The notes: a model not told the origin generated them from the sequence alone. DNA of 64,000 bases from Epiperipatus broadwayi (GCA_028023455.1 JAQFVV010012491.1:851501-915500), one strand, 5' to 3'; positions 26,501 to 42,459 are shown, counted from the stretch's first letter. Translations and numbers: made by a program.

Positions 26501-29500
26501 TTCCAAAATAGTTTTTATATTTAAAAAAAAAATACAAATATTTAATTAGCATTATAAAAATATTATTTATTTTATAATGCTGATAAGTTGTCAGTAATAT
26601 ATAATCAGGTAGTTGATTGAGAATGGGGATCATATCTTATTTTAAAACAGAAATGATAGATTAAGCTTTGGTTCAGAAAATTTTAGCTCTCCAAGTTTGT
26701 TTTTATATCATTCTAAGAAATTGCAAAGAACTATTGGTAATAAAATAGCTCATAAAATTTGTGAACCATTTCTGTTAAAGAGACAAGTAGTATAAATATA
26801 TCATAGCTTCTAAAACATATATGCTTTGAAAAGTTATAGAAATTTTATATTTCTATGACCATATATGTTACTGCAAATGCTGTATATTTAAATAAATCAA
26901 TTTTACATGTGACAAGTGATATGTATTTTTATGTAGGAAAATTTAAGCAGTTTTAAATATTGTCATAAGTTGTGATAAAATTTTAATTTGAACTAGAGGG
27001 GGAGGAATAGTTTGGGCCATTGTTTAACAATCATTGCTTTATTGTGGATCGATAAAAAAATCAATTTTTTTAAACCAGGTATATATAACTAAATGTGAAT
27101 AGATTGAACTTTATTTGAATATATATATTTTATGTAGCATATTATGCATTTCTACTTATTAAATATATAATATTTTTTAAAAAACACTTAACATAATTTA
27201 AAATTATAAAAATTAAAATACTTTTTGTTAATCAATCCTTATAAGATGGTAATTGAGAAATACAGTTTAAATAATTATAAACAATATACTTCATTCTTTG
27301 AATGAGTACCTTATTATAAGGTAGTGAAAGGTATGTTTTTATTAAAAATAACTGTCAAAAGAACAAATCTATTAAAAAATAGTGAATGCCAAAAAATAAG
27401 CAAATGTCTTTGAAACATATTTCATTTTGTTTAATAGACTCATTTTCAGTGAAGATCAAGCAAAAATAATTTAGAACAAAAACGTCATGACAATGATTAA
27501 AGTATATGCCACTTTTATTAATTTAACTTTAGAGAGAACTACTGAAAAATGATTTCCTTTGTCTTAATATTTTTAAATGCAAGAAAAAGCATTAATTTAT
27601 TAAACAAATATTCTCCAGCAAGAAAAAAATCCCAATAACTTTAAATAATTGAAAGAAAAGTTTCAAATTTTTCAGAATGTATATCTATAAGAGTTTTTTT
27701 TTTTTTCAACTAGTTTACTTTTTATATTCTGTAATAAGCAAATAGTTGATAGATTTGTTGCTTTGGAATTTCCACGAAAATTCATATAAAGTTCAGTACT
27801 CTGAACTGCAATCCATGGACTTGGAACTCTGGAATCTGTTTACTTTATCACTATACTAATTAAAACAATGCATAATCTCTAATGACCTTTTAGAAATAAA
27901 AAAAAGCAGAAAATTTATTTATTTTAGCACATTTCTCTGTTATCACAAAAATGTTAGTTCCAAAAAAAAAATTAATGGTGAAAGTTCATATTTTTTCAAA
28001 GATTTGATTTTTATCCCTAATTCCATAAATACAGCAGATTCTATCCCATAATATTTCCTATTTATAGAAGCGATATAAATACTCTGCAAATAAAATTCTT
28101 AGCATATACATATTCTATTTTGAATTTTGTTTTACTATCTAGAATAAAGTGTTTCCACTTTTCTACTGGATGCAATTAACCGTTATTAGGCGAAATGTTA
28201 TTAAGGAACTCCCTCTTTTGTATATGATTATTCTTTAAAAAATCAAAACTATCTTTTAGAAAATAAGTACGATTAGTTCAATCACAGTTTTATCATTTCT
28301 CAATTTTTTTCAACTTTTCGACCAAAAAAAATTTCAACAACAGATAAATTATGCAGCTTTGTGTTTACATCAGATCCATCAATATTATCATCTGGATTTT
28401 ATCTTACCATTATGATATTATATTTAAATCAATATCTTCATCATGATCGTAATCGTTATATCATCATAAACTAAAATTTAGAAGCATCTACAAAATTCTG
28501 GGTAAATATGAACTACTATACAATTTATGCTTTTAGTGATCGAATTGAAGGACATAATAAAGTATGGACAAATGTTGTTTTGTGATTGGAATCTCTACCG
28601 ATTATGATTGAAAATAATTAGCAGTCTTTAAAAAGTTATTGCATTAAATAAATAAATCTTATAATGGTATGCCATTTATTTTAACGCCATAATAATTTTC
28701 TTTGCATATTTTTGAATTAATACTTTTTCAGAGATTATTTTAAAACTTTTAAATTGTTAAAGTAATGTTTAATTGGTTTTAAATAAACTTTTATTTTAAT
28801 AATCTAAAAACAGATCTTTTTTATTTCAGATCGTGGAGTTGCTCAATGATTTATACAGTCTCTTTGATAACATCATTAGTAATTACGATGTTTATAAGGT
28901 ATGAAATATATTTTATTATTATTATTTATGAGTCTTTGCAAGTAATAAACGATTGCTTGCGCAAGCATCTCCGTTTTTAAAGTTAATAAGGATAAAAAGA
29001 TTTTAGGAGAAAGAAAAAAGTGCGAAAGATAACATGCGATTGTTGGAAAAGTTCGCTCTTCAGTAAAATCGCTTTCCGATTTTATTAAGTATTTCAACGC
29101 TGTGTAAATTTTAAATGGCCATTAATCTTAAAGGAAATTTAAGTCTTTTGCTAAAACCATAAATAAAGTATGAAATTAAAAGATAGATACATATAAATTT
29201 GTTTTTGTTTAAAAATAAAATTCTAAATCTTTTGTGAATATAAAAGTCAGTACATATATATGTGCACCATTATTGATAATGATATATGAGCATTAAAATG
29301 AAAAAATGAGTACAACATTTTCATTCACTTGATCAAAAACGATATATATATATGTGTACTATACATTCATATTCTGCTGGTAATCGATCAAAGAGTTTTT
29401 TTGTTTGTAAGTCCACTACTAATGCATAACGAAATAGGGTTTATGCACCATTTACTAACTGTATATTTCTAAAAATAACAATATATATCTATAGCAAAAG

Positions 29501-32500
29501 CCATATTAGCCATACACTCATTTCCTTTCTATACAGACGTTCAAGCTCTCGTCAGCTATCCACTCTATCTCAAATCACCGATATCCATGACCACACACAT
29601 GTAAAAAAAAAAAAAAGATTTCCAATATTGTATACGCATTTCGTGCTAAACCAGCACTCATCAGTTGGTAGATCATTTATCGTTTTCACATGTGTGTGAT
29701 CATGTGTATCGGTGATTTGATATAGAGTGGATAGCTGAAGGGAGCTTGAAAGTCTGTGCTCAAATCCCCTATAATTAAAATTAAATTCCAGGTATATGAA
29801 ATATGCCTGCATTTCAAATGTTATTTCCTTTCTATAAAAACTAAACGAAAAATAAAACATTATATTCTGTTATTAAAATTATTTTAAATCATCTTTAGAA
29901 CAATAGTATACAGAGCCATGCTTTGATAAAATTTCCGAATCTGGAATAAAAGATTGTCCTATCTATTCTTGTTCGGCACTTCAGCGCTAGAACATCTTAT
30001 AAACTTTCCAACAATAAAACCCTTCTATTACATTTTATTATATTATATATATATATATGTAACTATTCTGGTGTTATTTAAATTTGGTTTTTATATAAGT
30101 AATTATTATTTATATTGGGAAATATTAAATCCAAGATAATCATTTTTAATGCTTGACAAATCCGCTTCAAAAAATAATTTGGAGTATGTGTGTGTATATA
30201 TATTGTAATATAATTAATTATCCATTAAATTCAAACTGAAATAAGTAATCGAATGACTTATTGGCTTATGGGTTTATTACTCGGGAATTCACGTTCTCGC
30301 AGTGGAAGCAACAGTTTGGCTGTAATTCGGAGGTCTCAAGTTCCAGAGTGCACTAAGCCATGCAAGGCAACCTTCAGATTTAATAGCAATTATTTTAAAT
30401 AGTGAATATATATAATTTAAAATCTTGTATACTATTAATATATTAGTCATTAAAACTTTAAATGTTAAAACTATGAATTCAAAATCAGTGACAAACTCTA
30501 AACTATTTAGATTTCAATCCAATAAGCTTCAGGCTCTTTCTTGAATACATATTATATATATGCAGATTAAAAAAATTATAAATAATCACGTAGTTATAAG
30601 TAATAAATTAAGACAGCATATATTCCATCAAAAAATAAAAATATCTTACAGTATCATAGCAAATAAAATAAAGTCATACACCTCTTGACTTAATTTGATA
30701 AGTTTGTAATTATAAACCATAGAAATTTTAAATGCTTTCTCTTGTGGCATTTATCGATCAGAGCCAGTAGCGCTCTTTATTTTAATCTTCAGTAACATAT
30801 CTTTACTTTTTTAAAACTAAAATGAGTAAAGTATGACTTTTATCATACTTAAATATGCTCTGGATGTATTACTTTCTTCAATATCTCTTTGCCCTTATAA
30901 AAATGATATGGCAATCTCATAATCAAAAAACTAAACTTTCTCTAACTGTTTTGGTGTATGTAAGTTCATATTTTAAATTCTTGGTTAAACTTTTCAAACT
31001 TTAAGCTTTCTGACACAAATTCAAAAACTATTTTATAATCTTTTTTTTTTTGTGCCACTACTAAATACTAATTTTCATTTTATCATTTGAAAAACATATT
31101 TTACAATTTTTTTAAAAATTTTATGAAATCCAAACTTGGAAAAAATCAAAAATGCAATCATAAAATGTACTTTCATGTACCTAAATAAATGTTATTAATA
31201 AATAAATATTGCATGATGCTTTGAAATGAAAAAAATAACTCTTAATGTATTGTAAAAAAAAATTTAATATAGAATTTTAATGTTTATTTAATATGAAACT
31301 CTTTTCATATACTAATGAAATACTCCAAAAAAAAATTGAGCCGAGTCAAGCCATTATGAAAAGGTATAACTGTACAAATATATTCTCACGTAATAATACT
31401 GAGTTAACTTTGAGAGTTCTCGTTAGAACCGTAGTGCAAAATTAAATAACTAACCGCTGAAGCAGGATGAATATGTAGTTTATAAAATATGCAAATTATT
31501 GCCTTGAGAAATGTAAATTATAAATTTAAATGTTTTTTTGTTTATTTATATTCTTTTTATTTATTTACACTTTTTTGAAATAGTGTATATTAATACAACA
31601 TATATCTTGATTCACTGTGTATATGTGTGCATACATAGTTTGACTGTACTTGGGCACTGTGATGAGAAAAGCTTAGAATTTACATGTTTTAATTTTAGAG
31701 CTTTCAAAACCTACTTATGATCTCATATTCGTAGCACTAAATTTTGGGTAGGGCAGGTATTTGTATAATATACATTTATTTAAATTTATTCAGATATATA
31801 CGATTTCAAAAGCGTTAAGCATAATTTAAAACAAATAAATTCCAAGCTTTTCTTATCACAGCGTTCAAGCGCTTGAAAGTCTAATCATATTTGTATAAGA
31901 AAAGTTTTTACTTCACTTAATCATATATACATACTTGTACAATGTGCAAATCCATTCTATTCTACAATGATGTAATAATCATTATAAACCAACATTTAAA
32001 GCTTAAGCAAGAATCATTAATAGGGTTATAAAAAAAAATTTTTTTTAGAACTTTCTCAATATGTTCGCCATTATTTTCATTATAATTCATCTACTTCCAA
32101 GTATAAGCTTAATTATATTCATCATTTTCTTCTTACTTATTTCAAACATTTTAACTATGTTAACATTATCTTTCCTACTTATCTTTTCCACTTTTCTCCA
32201 AATATAAATCTTAAAAACTTTTTTTTTTTTTAAATTTCATTTTCACTAATCTCTGCGCCATATAAAACAACCCACCAAACCTTTTTTTTTTTACCATTAA
32301 CTTAAATCTACGTATAATCTCTTACTCTTTTTTTTTTTTTTTTATGTGTCAAAGCATCGGCCGGGAAGCGAACCCAGGACAACTGCTTATAAAGCAGCTG
32401 TGCTGACCAGTTTTATTAATAGTTTGTTTAGCAATTGCAATTTTTTTCTATTATCTTTATCACTATTTTTAAATCAGATAATCAACTTCCCAACTACTTT

Positions 32501-35500
32501 ATAAAAGCATTAGCATGTTCAACTATTTTCTTTTTACTTACCACTTAATCTTTTATCGCCTTAACCCATAATGAATTCTTTATACTTAGATGTATTTATT
32601 TTCATCCCAAATTTTTACAAACTTCCGCAGTTTTATTTTATTAAGCACATTTTTAATATATGTAAGAACTTCCATGTCATTAAAAAACGAATGAAAATAA
32701 CATTCTCAAATCTCCAAGTTAAGGAGGCATATGATATTTTTGTTTTCTAGGTTTTCTCATAGTTATCTTTTTTTTAAAAAAGACTATTTATTTTTACAAA
32801 TATTTTTTATTCAAATAATTTTCTGATAATCTTGTCTTTTTCTAATTATAATTTCTTTTTCTCCCCAAAACATTTACTACAATACCCATAATTCAATTCA
32901 CTCTATAAAATGTCTTTTCAAGAAATCGATAAAGTAAATATTAACTTTCTAACTTTACAGAAATTTTTTTTTTTTTAAATTAAAGATCTTTAAAAATCGT
33001 CACAATTAATTTATTCAATATTCTTAAACAGACTTAAATCCAAGTGAAATTAAACTTATTGCTGTAAAATCCTTATACCTAATTGCATTTGAAATTTTCT
33101 AGTGAATAGTTCAACTGGAATTTCATTTATTTCTAAATTGTGTTATTCCTTATTTTAAATATTTTATATTTTCATTTTTAATTATTGCATAACCCATAAT
33201 GCTTTGTTTTCTATTAGCATAAATGAGAGCTTATTATTTCTATTAGCGAAATTATTTGAATACTTATACCATTACTTCAGTTATATCCAGTTTGGTTAAA
33301 ACATCTTTTTGGGTATTTCCAGTGTGGGGGGGGGGGGTGTTTTCGATGACAGAATACCGTACTAAAAAATCAAATTTTTAATATTACGAAAAGTATAAAT
33401 TTGTACACAAAAATAATAAACACATTACGGCATTAAATAAAAACAGGTAGTTGTGATTTTTTAATAGGCATTCTGCCGTCGCAAACACGGGCAGGAAGTA
33501 CCACTTTTTGTAACATTAAAAATTCAAAAACTCCTTTGATGCGTTTTAAAATATTGTAACATGTCAAGCGTTGATGGCCTAGCAGTTAGCATAGCTGCCT
33601 TCCAAGCAGTTGACATATGAAAAAAAAATATTGTGACATGTTACCTTCAAAATTACTTTTTTTTTTTTTTTAATGTAAGAACTTATAAAAGTGTGCTATT
33701 TGATCGTAAAAAAGATAGAAACGTGTCGGAATTGTCGCAAAATCCCATTAATGACTACTAGAGAAAAGTTTTTTTCAAAGATTTTACTGAGAAGGCTAAT
33801 TACAATAATAAATGAATGATAATTTTAAAAGATCAAAAAATACCATAGATATGGTTCTAGTTATCAAACAAACATATAAAAAAAAATGTCTTGAGCAAAA
33901 TAGCTTTTATTGCTTTTTATTTACTCACCTCTGGTCAGAAATCACTACTTTCTAAGAGGATATGATGATATGAGAAGATTTATCATTAGTAATAAAAATT
34001 TGAGGCATTTAAAATCAAAAAATGGTATTAAATAGAAATGAATTTTATCTCCAACTTTGAAATTAATTTATATGATAGTCCTTATTAGAAAAGTGTATAG
34101 GTTGCTTCATAAAGCACCAAGATGCAATATAGATTTGATGGTGAGATTGCTTATTTGAACTTGAGGGTGGTGATTATTGTGTTATTCTTAAACATTCAAA
34201 TAATAGTCTGAATATATATGTCATTATCAACAGATGATGAAAGAAAAATCTTCAGCGATGTTTTTAGAAAAGTGTATAGGTTGCTTCATAAAGCACCAAG
34301 ATGCAATATAGATTTGATGGTGAGATTGCTTATTTGAACTTGAGGGTGGTGATTATTGTGTTATTCTTAAACATTCAAATAATAGTCTGAATATATATGT
34401 CATTATCAACAGATGATGAAAGAAAAATCTTCAGCGATGTTTATCTAAATATTTTGTGTAAAAAAGTAATCTTAGATATCCTGAGGTGCAACATAAATTT
34501 TGAAGGTGATGCAATTGCATTCAATATTTTAAAATATAGAGTATTTTATTATAGAGATATAAATAATTGTATATAGGTTTTCTATTTTACAAACTTTATT
34601 GTATGACATGATTTCTGGATCACTATAATGCAATATAATAGTTTTTTTAATTATGTTTTTGAAAATAAAATAGAGGTAAATTTTCATTAGGTAAATCTTC
34701 ATTGCATTGAACCACTGAAAATCATGAAAAGCAACACACTTTCTAAAAAATAATAATGATGAGAAGAACTTGTATTTTATGGAGAAATAGCATTTATGTC
34801 ATAAATATTATCTTCAAGATGTTATAAAGAAATGCTTTCATTAGCAAATAGAGTTATGGATAAAATACAATGAAGAGCTACAAATAATCAAGATGTTGAA
34901 ATCTTTCACTAAGAAAAGATGAAAAGACAATATTTCATGTTAAATAAACATAATAAAGAACCAATATGTGATCTTATTTGTGGATAACCATCACAAAACT
35001 CATTTTTATTTTTTTTAAAATATTTTTGATTCTATTTTCATTTTATTTCTGTAGCATTATTTTTTTTAATCAAAATATTAATTATAAATAAAATCAAACC
35101 TACATTTTTTTAATATTCTTCTATGCCATTAATCACCGTGAGCCTAATTTTATATATCACTTATCTCAAGTGACTTTTTATATATTTTTAACGTTTTATT
35201 TCTCTTAGACATAATGACAAATGTGGATATAAAACACAAAGAATATTTTTTTCGGTTTTATAAAAAGAAAAACATGATCTGACATTAATACAGTTTAATG
35301 AGAATTATATTTTTTCTTCATTGAAGTCAATCTATGAAACATTAAATGAATATTAGACAAGTTTTTAAATATTAAAAAAAAATTCTTAAAGGAACCGTGA
35401 ATAAATTAATTTGCAAATTTCAGAGCTTCATTTGCTATCAAACTAGAATTTTTTCTTAGTAATGTGACCTAGAATTTTAATATTTGGGTGGATTATGATC

Positions 35501-38500
35501 TGGTTAAACCTTGAAATTTTTTCACGTCGCAGTAGGTCTACAATTTTTTTATTTAGTTAGCCTATCCAAATAACTATCTGACTGAGCTCAAAAAATGGTT
35601 ACATAGTTATTCTTAACTAGGATCTAATAATTTTCAATTAATTCTGTGTTGGATAAATGAATAAAATGCATTTACTGTAAAAATAAAATTTCTTTTTTAT
35701 TGCTGATGGTGAAGGTATCATACACCAGTAGAATCTTTTACCTTTGCATCAATTCATCTTGAAAATTTCTATTTTTACCTATCTTTGCATTTATAATTTT
35801 TCCATCTTTATTTGTCCACCATTTTATTAATTAGCATCCCGTTCCGCCAGCCAAGACTTATTTTCTGAAATAATAATATCAATTGTTATTAATAATTATC
35901 TAGTCGAAACGATGTAATAAATACATTCAATGTCGTACAGAAAGCAACATAATAATATGAGCACTATGTTTAATATTTTATATATATGAACAAAATATTT
36001 TTTTCAAAAACCTAACTAAATGAACTAGTTAATTAGAATGACATACCAATCTATGTTTCAAAAAGTTTAATTGCGATGGAACTTTTTTTTTCAAATCTGT
36101 TAAACTGTTAAATATTTTATTTATTAACAGTCTCGATGATAATAAGGAAATTTGCAAAAGATGGAATGAAATCTACTAGAATTAATCCTCATCTTACTGA
36201 GAAAGTTTAATCGATATTACACGTAACTAGCTAAAAAAAATGTATATCTGCAATAGAACCAATCACTACAACAAACAATTTTATGATTCAGTGTCTATAA
36301 AAATAATTTTCCATTACCTTCACAAGAAATATATATACTGTTGAACTAGCATTTTAAAACCATTGGCTTTTGAGTGTAAATACTATATCTGGCAAATGAA
36401 AACAACCTATTTAATAATAATTAGCTAAACACTTAATTAAATAAAATAAACAAACACTAAAGAGTTACAGACATTTGCATACATATAAATTATTAATAAA
36501 TCTAAGTTATAAATACATTTATTATACTATGAAGTTTGTCTCCTCATTAACAAACACACTTATATATTGTTAAACAACATTCTTTTTACATAGATAGACA
36601 TAAATATAGTAGCCACATATATATTCCAATTGCATATATAATCTATTTTGAAAGAAAGTGTAACATAAAATGATTAATTTTTATTGGTTAAATTTTACTG
36701 GCAGATATCTTAAACTTGTAGATTCTGTATTGTTTAAAATTAATTCATTATCACTTTAACAACATCAATCACTTACAAGATAAAGGTATTTTCAAGTTTA
36801 TTTTCACTTTCTCTGGATTCTTAGCCTCTATTATTTGCAACATACAGAAAACTTTCTTATTTTCTTCATCTTCCATGTGGTTTCTTTTTAGGTCATTTAC
36901 AATCTACCTATTGAAACCCAGTTTAAAATTTTAATTGTTCAGCTATTATCATATCTTCTAGAAATATGACAAGTCTGCATATCTCTGTGAATCATCAAGC
37001 ATCTTCAGAGGATAGGATAAGAATCTCTGAGCTGTAATTAGATAAATATCAATCAACTTCTCTTTTTCAATTCTGACTCTAAATTTCTAACTATATTAAC
37101 AATATTAAAACATTTTATCAAATTTGAAACAATCATTTTGAAGGTAGTAGGTCAAACCAGCTAATGAATGACTAACAACAAAATATTACTATTTTTAACT
37201 ACACTAGTCCAAAAGTATTGAAAACTTCATTTTTCATAAATCTTATAGCTTTCTTCAAAATTTGTTACTTTGTCTTGAATCTTTTCATATTCCAGAAATA
37301 ATAAGCAGTTGCAAATATTAATTACCATTATCATCACATTAACTAATCACTGGCATTAATAATTTATACTGCATATATATAAATATTCCAATAAAAATTC
37401 ATTTGCATCTATTATATATATATTATCAAACTTGCATTGCTTATTCTCTTTATACATGCTTGAAATAAAATCACTTTATCAAAATATTAGACAAAAAGTC
37501 GTCTTTGTTTTGTTTGTTTTTAAAATTAAAAAATTACTTTTGAAATTTAAGGTAATAACTTAATTTTATTATATATTTGTATATTTTTGAATATCTTTTC
37601 GACAATATCAAAATAATTGCTCCTTAAAATTTAATTGCATCTATGGCTCACATGTTTTTTCATAATATCCATAAAAGATATAATAAATTTTGATTTGTAA
37701 TATAAAATAATTTTTCTGTATAAATATTAATTTTATCCATAGTAAACCTTCCGATTAGTCATTTACTGCCTGCTAAGGATTTAATGGCATTTCTTTCGTA
37801 ATTTATCATATAATTAACAACAACAAAAAAAACTTCTAAGTAATTAATTCTCAATTTTTAGTTGCCCAACTATTTCATCCAAAGTATTTGTAGATTGAAT
37901 TTTTAATATTAAAAACATTTTGTGTATCTCTCTTTGAATTGATAAGAGTAGCATAATTAATGTCATACTATAAATCCAAAAGTCTGAAATATGAAGTTTG
38001 TTTTACTTTAATTAATTAAATTTAAAAACTTCATATGTATGCATACTTCAAAAAGCTATCTATAAACTATTCCAAAGGCCATTGACGTACAATTATAAGA
38101 GTTGAATTCATTTTGATCTGATTGAAATTTTTATTTTAAGACCATTAGATATTTTAGTACTAGTAATAACATTTTCTCTTATATTATTTTATACCAGCTT
38201 TATGAATAAAAAAAAAAAATTGAAAACATTAAGTTTGTATTTAGTCATTTCTATAAATTTTGATTAACTGAATTACGTGTGTAGCCAAAGTCAATAAAAA
38301 TAATCTTTAAATCACACTTTGCTCGTGGCATTTTTCTTGTATTTGTTTACCATGTAAAACAAGTATATGTTTATATTTTCTAAAACTAAACTTAATCTTT
38401 GATATCTTATTTGTGATTGCTAAAGCACGTTTTAAAAAAATGCTTTTGCCGGTTGTAGATAATAATGCTTCTTAATTATTGCAGACACTTTCCACTTTCT

Positions 38501-41500
38501 TTATTTTGTAAATGGAAAGAACAAAAACAGTCTTAAAACTTGTATATATGCATTGCTAAATAACAAATTCCAATAGTTTTAAAGCCAACATATTACAACA
38601 ATATTTTAAAATTTCTTCAAACATTCTATCAGGACTTATTGTCTTTCTATTTTTAAAATTATGTAGAGCTTTTGCTTTTAAATTGCAGTAAACCGAATAT
38701 CTCTGTCCAAATCTAAATGAATTAATATAACTATATTATTATGAGTAGCCCTCCTATTTATGCCAGTTACTCAAAAAATAGTCAAATACCCTTCATCTGT
38801 TGAAAATATGAAATATTTTCTTTATCTGATGTAATAAGATTATGATATTGTTTTTTATTGAATATATCAGTAAATGGTAGCTATCTCCTTTAGTATTTTA
38901 ATCCATCAATAATTCTTAAATTACCTTATCAGTTATTGAACATTTATCATTGATATCCTATATTGCTTATGAAATTCCACATTTATTTTATTAATATTCT
39001 GATAAGCAGAGAATACCGAATGTATTTCTCAATCAAATTATTTAAAATACAATCTATATCAAAAATGCAGTCAAAATTGTTGTTTTGCTTAGTTTTGCAT
39101 AACAACACTTCTTCAGATAAACCCATCCCTTAGTATTAAGATAATCTTGAAAACCCAGATTGGAAATTTTAATGATGAATTTTATGACAATTGGTAGCTA
39201 CTTCTAAAGATAAATATCAAATTTTTGATTAATATGTTGAGATGAAACCTATTTGTTCTGTCTAATATTCTTTTTGCATAGATGTCCATGTAATATTAAC
39301 TTCTTTTATCTTCTGGCTTTTAACTATGATATAATCCTATAAATGTACGTTTTTATAATATGTTTTTGCTTAAAAGTTGATTTTTATTGGTTTTGTGAAT
39401 TGAAATCATTAATAACTATAAATATTTAGATCATAGTTTATTATTTAAGTGTAAACATATTTGAATGTCTTAAAAAACAATATCTTAAATAGTGCGATAA
39501 GAATCAAAATGTTCAATGCTTCATCTTCCCCCTTTTTTCTAAGTCAGCAAGAATTATTGCATATAAGAGTTTCTATATTGTTGAATGTAATTCTTTATGA
39601 TATTCATTGTTAGTAAAAATTTATTGCCACTGCATGAAATCAAGCTTCCAGAATTTTACAAATTAATCTTTCTAAACAACAATAAAATCTTTAAAAGGGG
39701 ATTATCAATACTTAGACTAATTCAACTGCTTTTTCTTTTTATCTGTCTTAACTGTTATATCAATTATATAATATCATTTAATTTATCCCCATAGTTAATT
39801 TTAGCTGTCATAATAGAATATTTGAGCAAAACAGACCTTAGTTTTATCTAGCCCCATTTTTGCAATCTTATGTATATCCTATTTCCAATTAATTTCTGTT
39901 TTTAACAAAATTTTAACTTCTTTTCTTGCTTATTTATTTTTAATATACTTTTTTTTTCAAATATTTTCAAAACTTTATAATCTATTTAGTTGGGAATATA
40001 TATCACATTATTTTTTTGTAATAATATATTATTTTTTTATTGTTTTTCTAAAACTTCACTGGTTTTTACTTTGTACATTCAATCAATTTTTTTTTCTTAT
40101 CACATTTTAAGAATTTCTAAATTTTTTCAACTTTTTGATTGTCTACATATGTAATTTATAAAGTAGTGACAAATTCTCCATAAAGTAATACCACCAGCCA
40201 TAGTAATCAATGGATGCAAGAAGGTTTGTGCATAAATTTCTATCTAGTGTCTACTTATCCAATATCTGAAGATTAGTTTCTAGCTTGAGCTTTCATCAGT
40301 AAAGAGCCTTGGATTTGAGAATACTGCATAAAGATCTGGGTGGCATTATTGTAAGGAGAGTTTGTCACTGCTTTAAAAGCTTGTATAAACATAAAAAATG
40401 GGGATCTTGTGAATCTATAAAGTATTATAATTCCGAGTAAACACTTTACTTAATTTTTTACAAATTCTAATCTCATTGTTTTGCAAATTTATTTTTACAT
40501 CTTTTTTTTTATTACTTTCCTACATTAATTTTTTTTTGCCTTTTTCATGGTCAAAACATTTAAAGTCTTCTTTAATCTGATCAATTAGTTCATTTTCTAT
40601 TATTTAAAAGTTTCAATTGCTTTTATTTTTATTATTTTTGCTTTCTACTCATTTGTTTTCCAAATGAATGCCTAATATTCCTGGCATAGAATATCAGACA
40701 CAAAATATTTGCCATTTTAGTAATTGTATTATAATATTACTTAAAATTAATATTTTATTAAAGCTTTAATATGAAGTTTTTAATTAATTAAAGGTAGAAA
40801 CAATTGGAGATGCCTATATGGTTGCTTCAGGATTACCAATCAAAAATGGAAGTCAACATGCAGTTGAAATAGCAGGAATGTCTTTAAAACTTCTTTCTGC
40901 TGTCAAATGCTTTATTATTCCACATCGACCAGATGACCAATTAAAACTTAGAATTGGAATCAATTCGGGTAAAAGTTCAATTATTTTGAAATGTATATAT
41001 ATATATTGTAGATATATGACTCATTTCACATACATATCTATATATTAATTAAACAGTTGCAATATATATATATTAGAGTTTTAGTTCTCTGATTAAAGAT
41101 GGATTAAAATAATTAGGCAGAAAACTACTTCCAGTCATTAATACATATTTTCATTGGTGATAATTTGTTATTGTTTGCTATTTTTTAAATATAATTATGC
41201 ATGTAAATATTTATATATACCAAAGAGTTTTGTGTTATATTAGTTATCATGTCTAACTTTTTTATCCATGATCTAGATAGGCTCAAATCTAGTTCAAATA
41301 AAAAACTTTTTTTAGGCTCCAAACAGGCTTAGAATTTTTGTTCAGGTGGGCATTTCCTCCATTTCAGATATACGTTGATGATTAGCAATCTAGGTATTCT
41401 TAATTAAAAAATAAACCAACAATGACTATGTGACACTTAACAATTGCTTTTACTACTCCTTTATGGCTGATTTGTTATATGCATCAATTTATCACAAATC

Positions 41501-42403
41501 TATCACCTGATTGTACAAATCTTTATTTATACAAGACAACTAACTGAAACTTTGCATAAGTTTAGATTGAATTCACACACACACATATATAGTGATTTAA
41601 TAAAAAACAAGATGAACTAATATCAAGAGGAGGAAAAAAGGAAGATGAAATATTTTCTACTCTTATTTAAATTATCTATCTAGGCTTGATGGGATTTATT
41701 AAATATTTGACTATCTAACCTCTGGAGTTTATAAGAAGTTTGGGGATCAGAAATGACAGAGTTGCCCTGTGATCCATGAATCTTAAATTCTAAACTTTGC
41801 CTTTCTATTACTGTACTAAACCAACAGAGAACAGAAGTTAAAAATCAATATATTCTCAAAATTTATTTGTAAGTAAATAATATTTATTAATAAAATAATA
41901 ATAATTAAAACAAACCACTCAAGTAATCATATAATTTAAATATCAGAAACAATACTGTTTTTGTAGATATTAATTTACAAATTTACTTATGTTATTTACA
42001 TACTACTGAACCCACTAATATTTTATTTATTTAAAAAATGTTATTAATAATTATTAAAGAATAAATATATAATATTAAAATTAAATATTCTCTAACTATA
42101 TATATATATTTAAAAAACTAAGAGCTGAACACATTTCATAATTCATTTTTAACAATTGATTTAATATAAGGTATATATATATAGGTGTCAGTCTTTTTCT
42201 ACAATTTTATTAATTCATATTTTATTACTGATTATTCTTTCATGCCTTTTATTTTAGACTTGTTTTGAGACCGCCTATTAATCCATTCATCTCATTTTAA
42301 ATTCATATTGTAATTTACAAATTTAATTTTCACATTTGATAGTATGTTTAAAAAATGTACAATACTCTCCTTTAATTCTAAGAATTAAATTATTTATTAA
42401 GAA

Positions 42404-42459
<56 letters not shown>

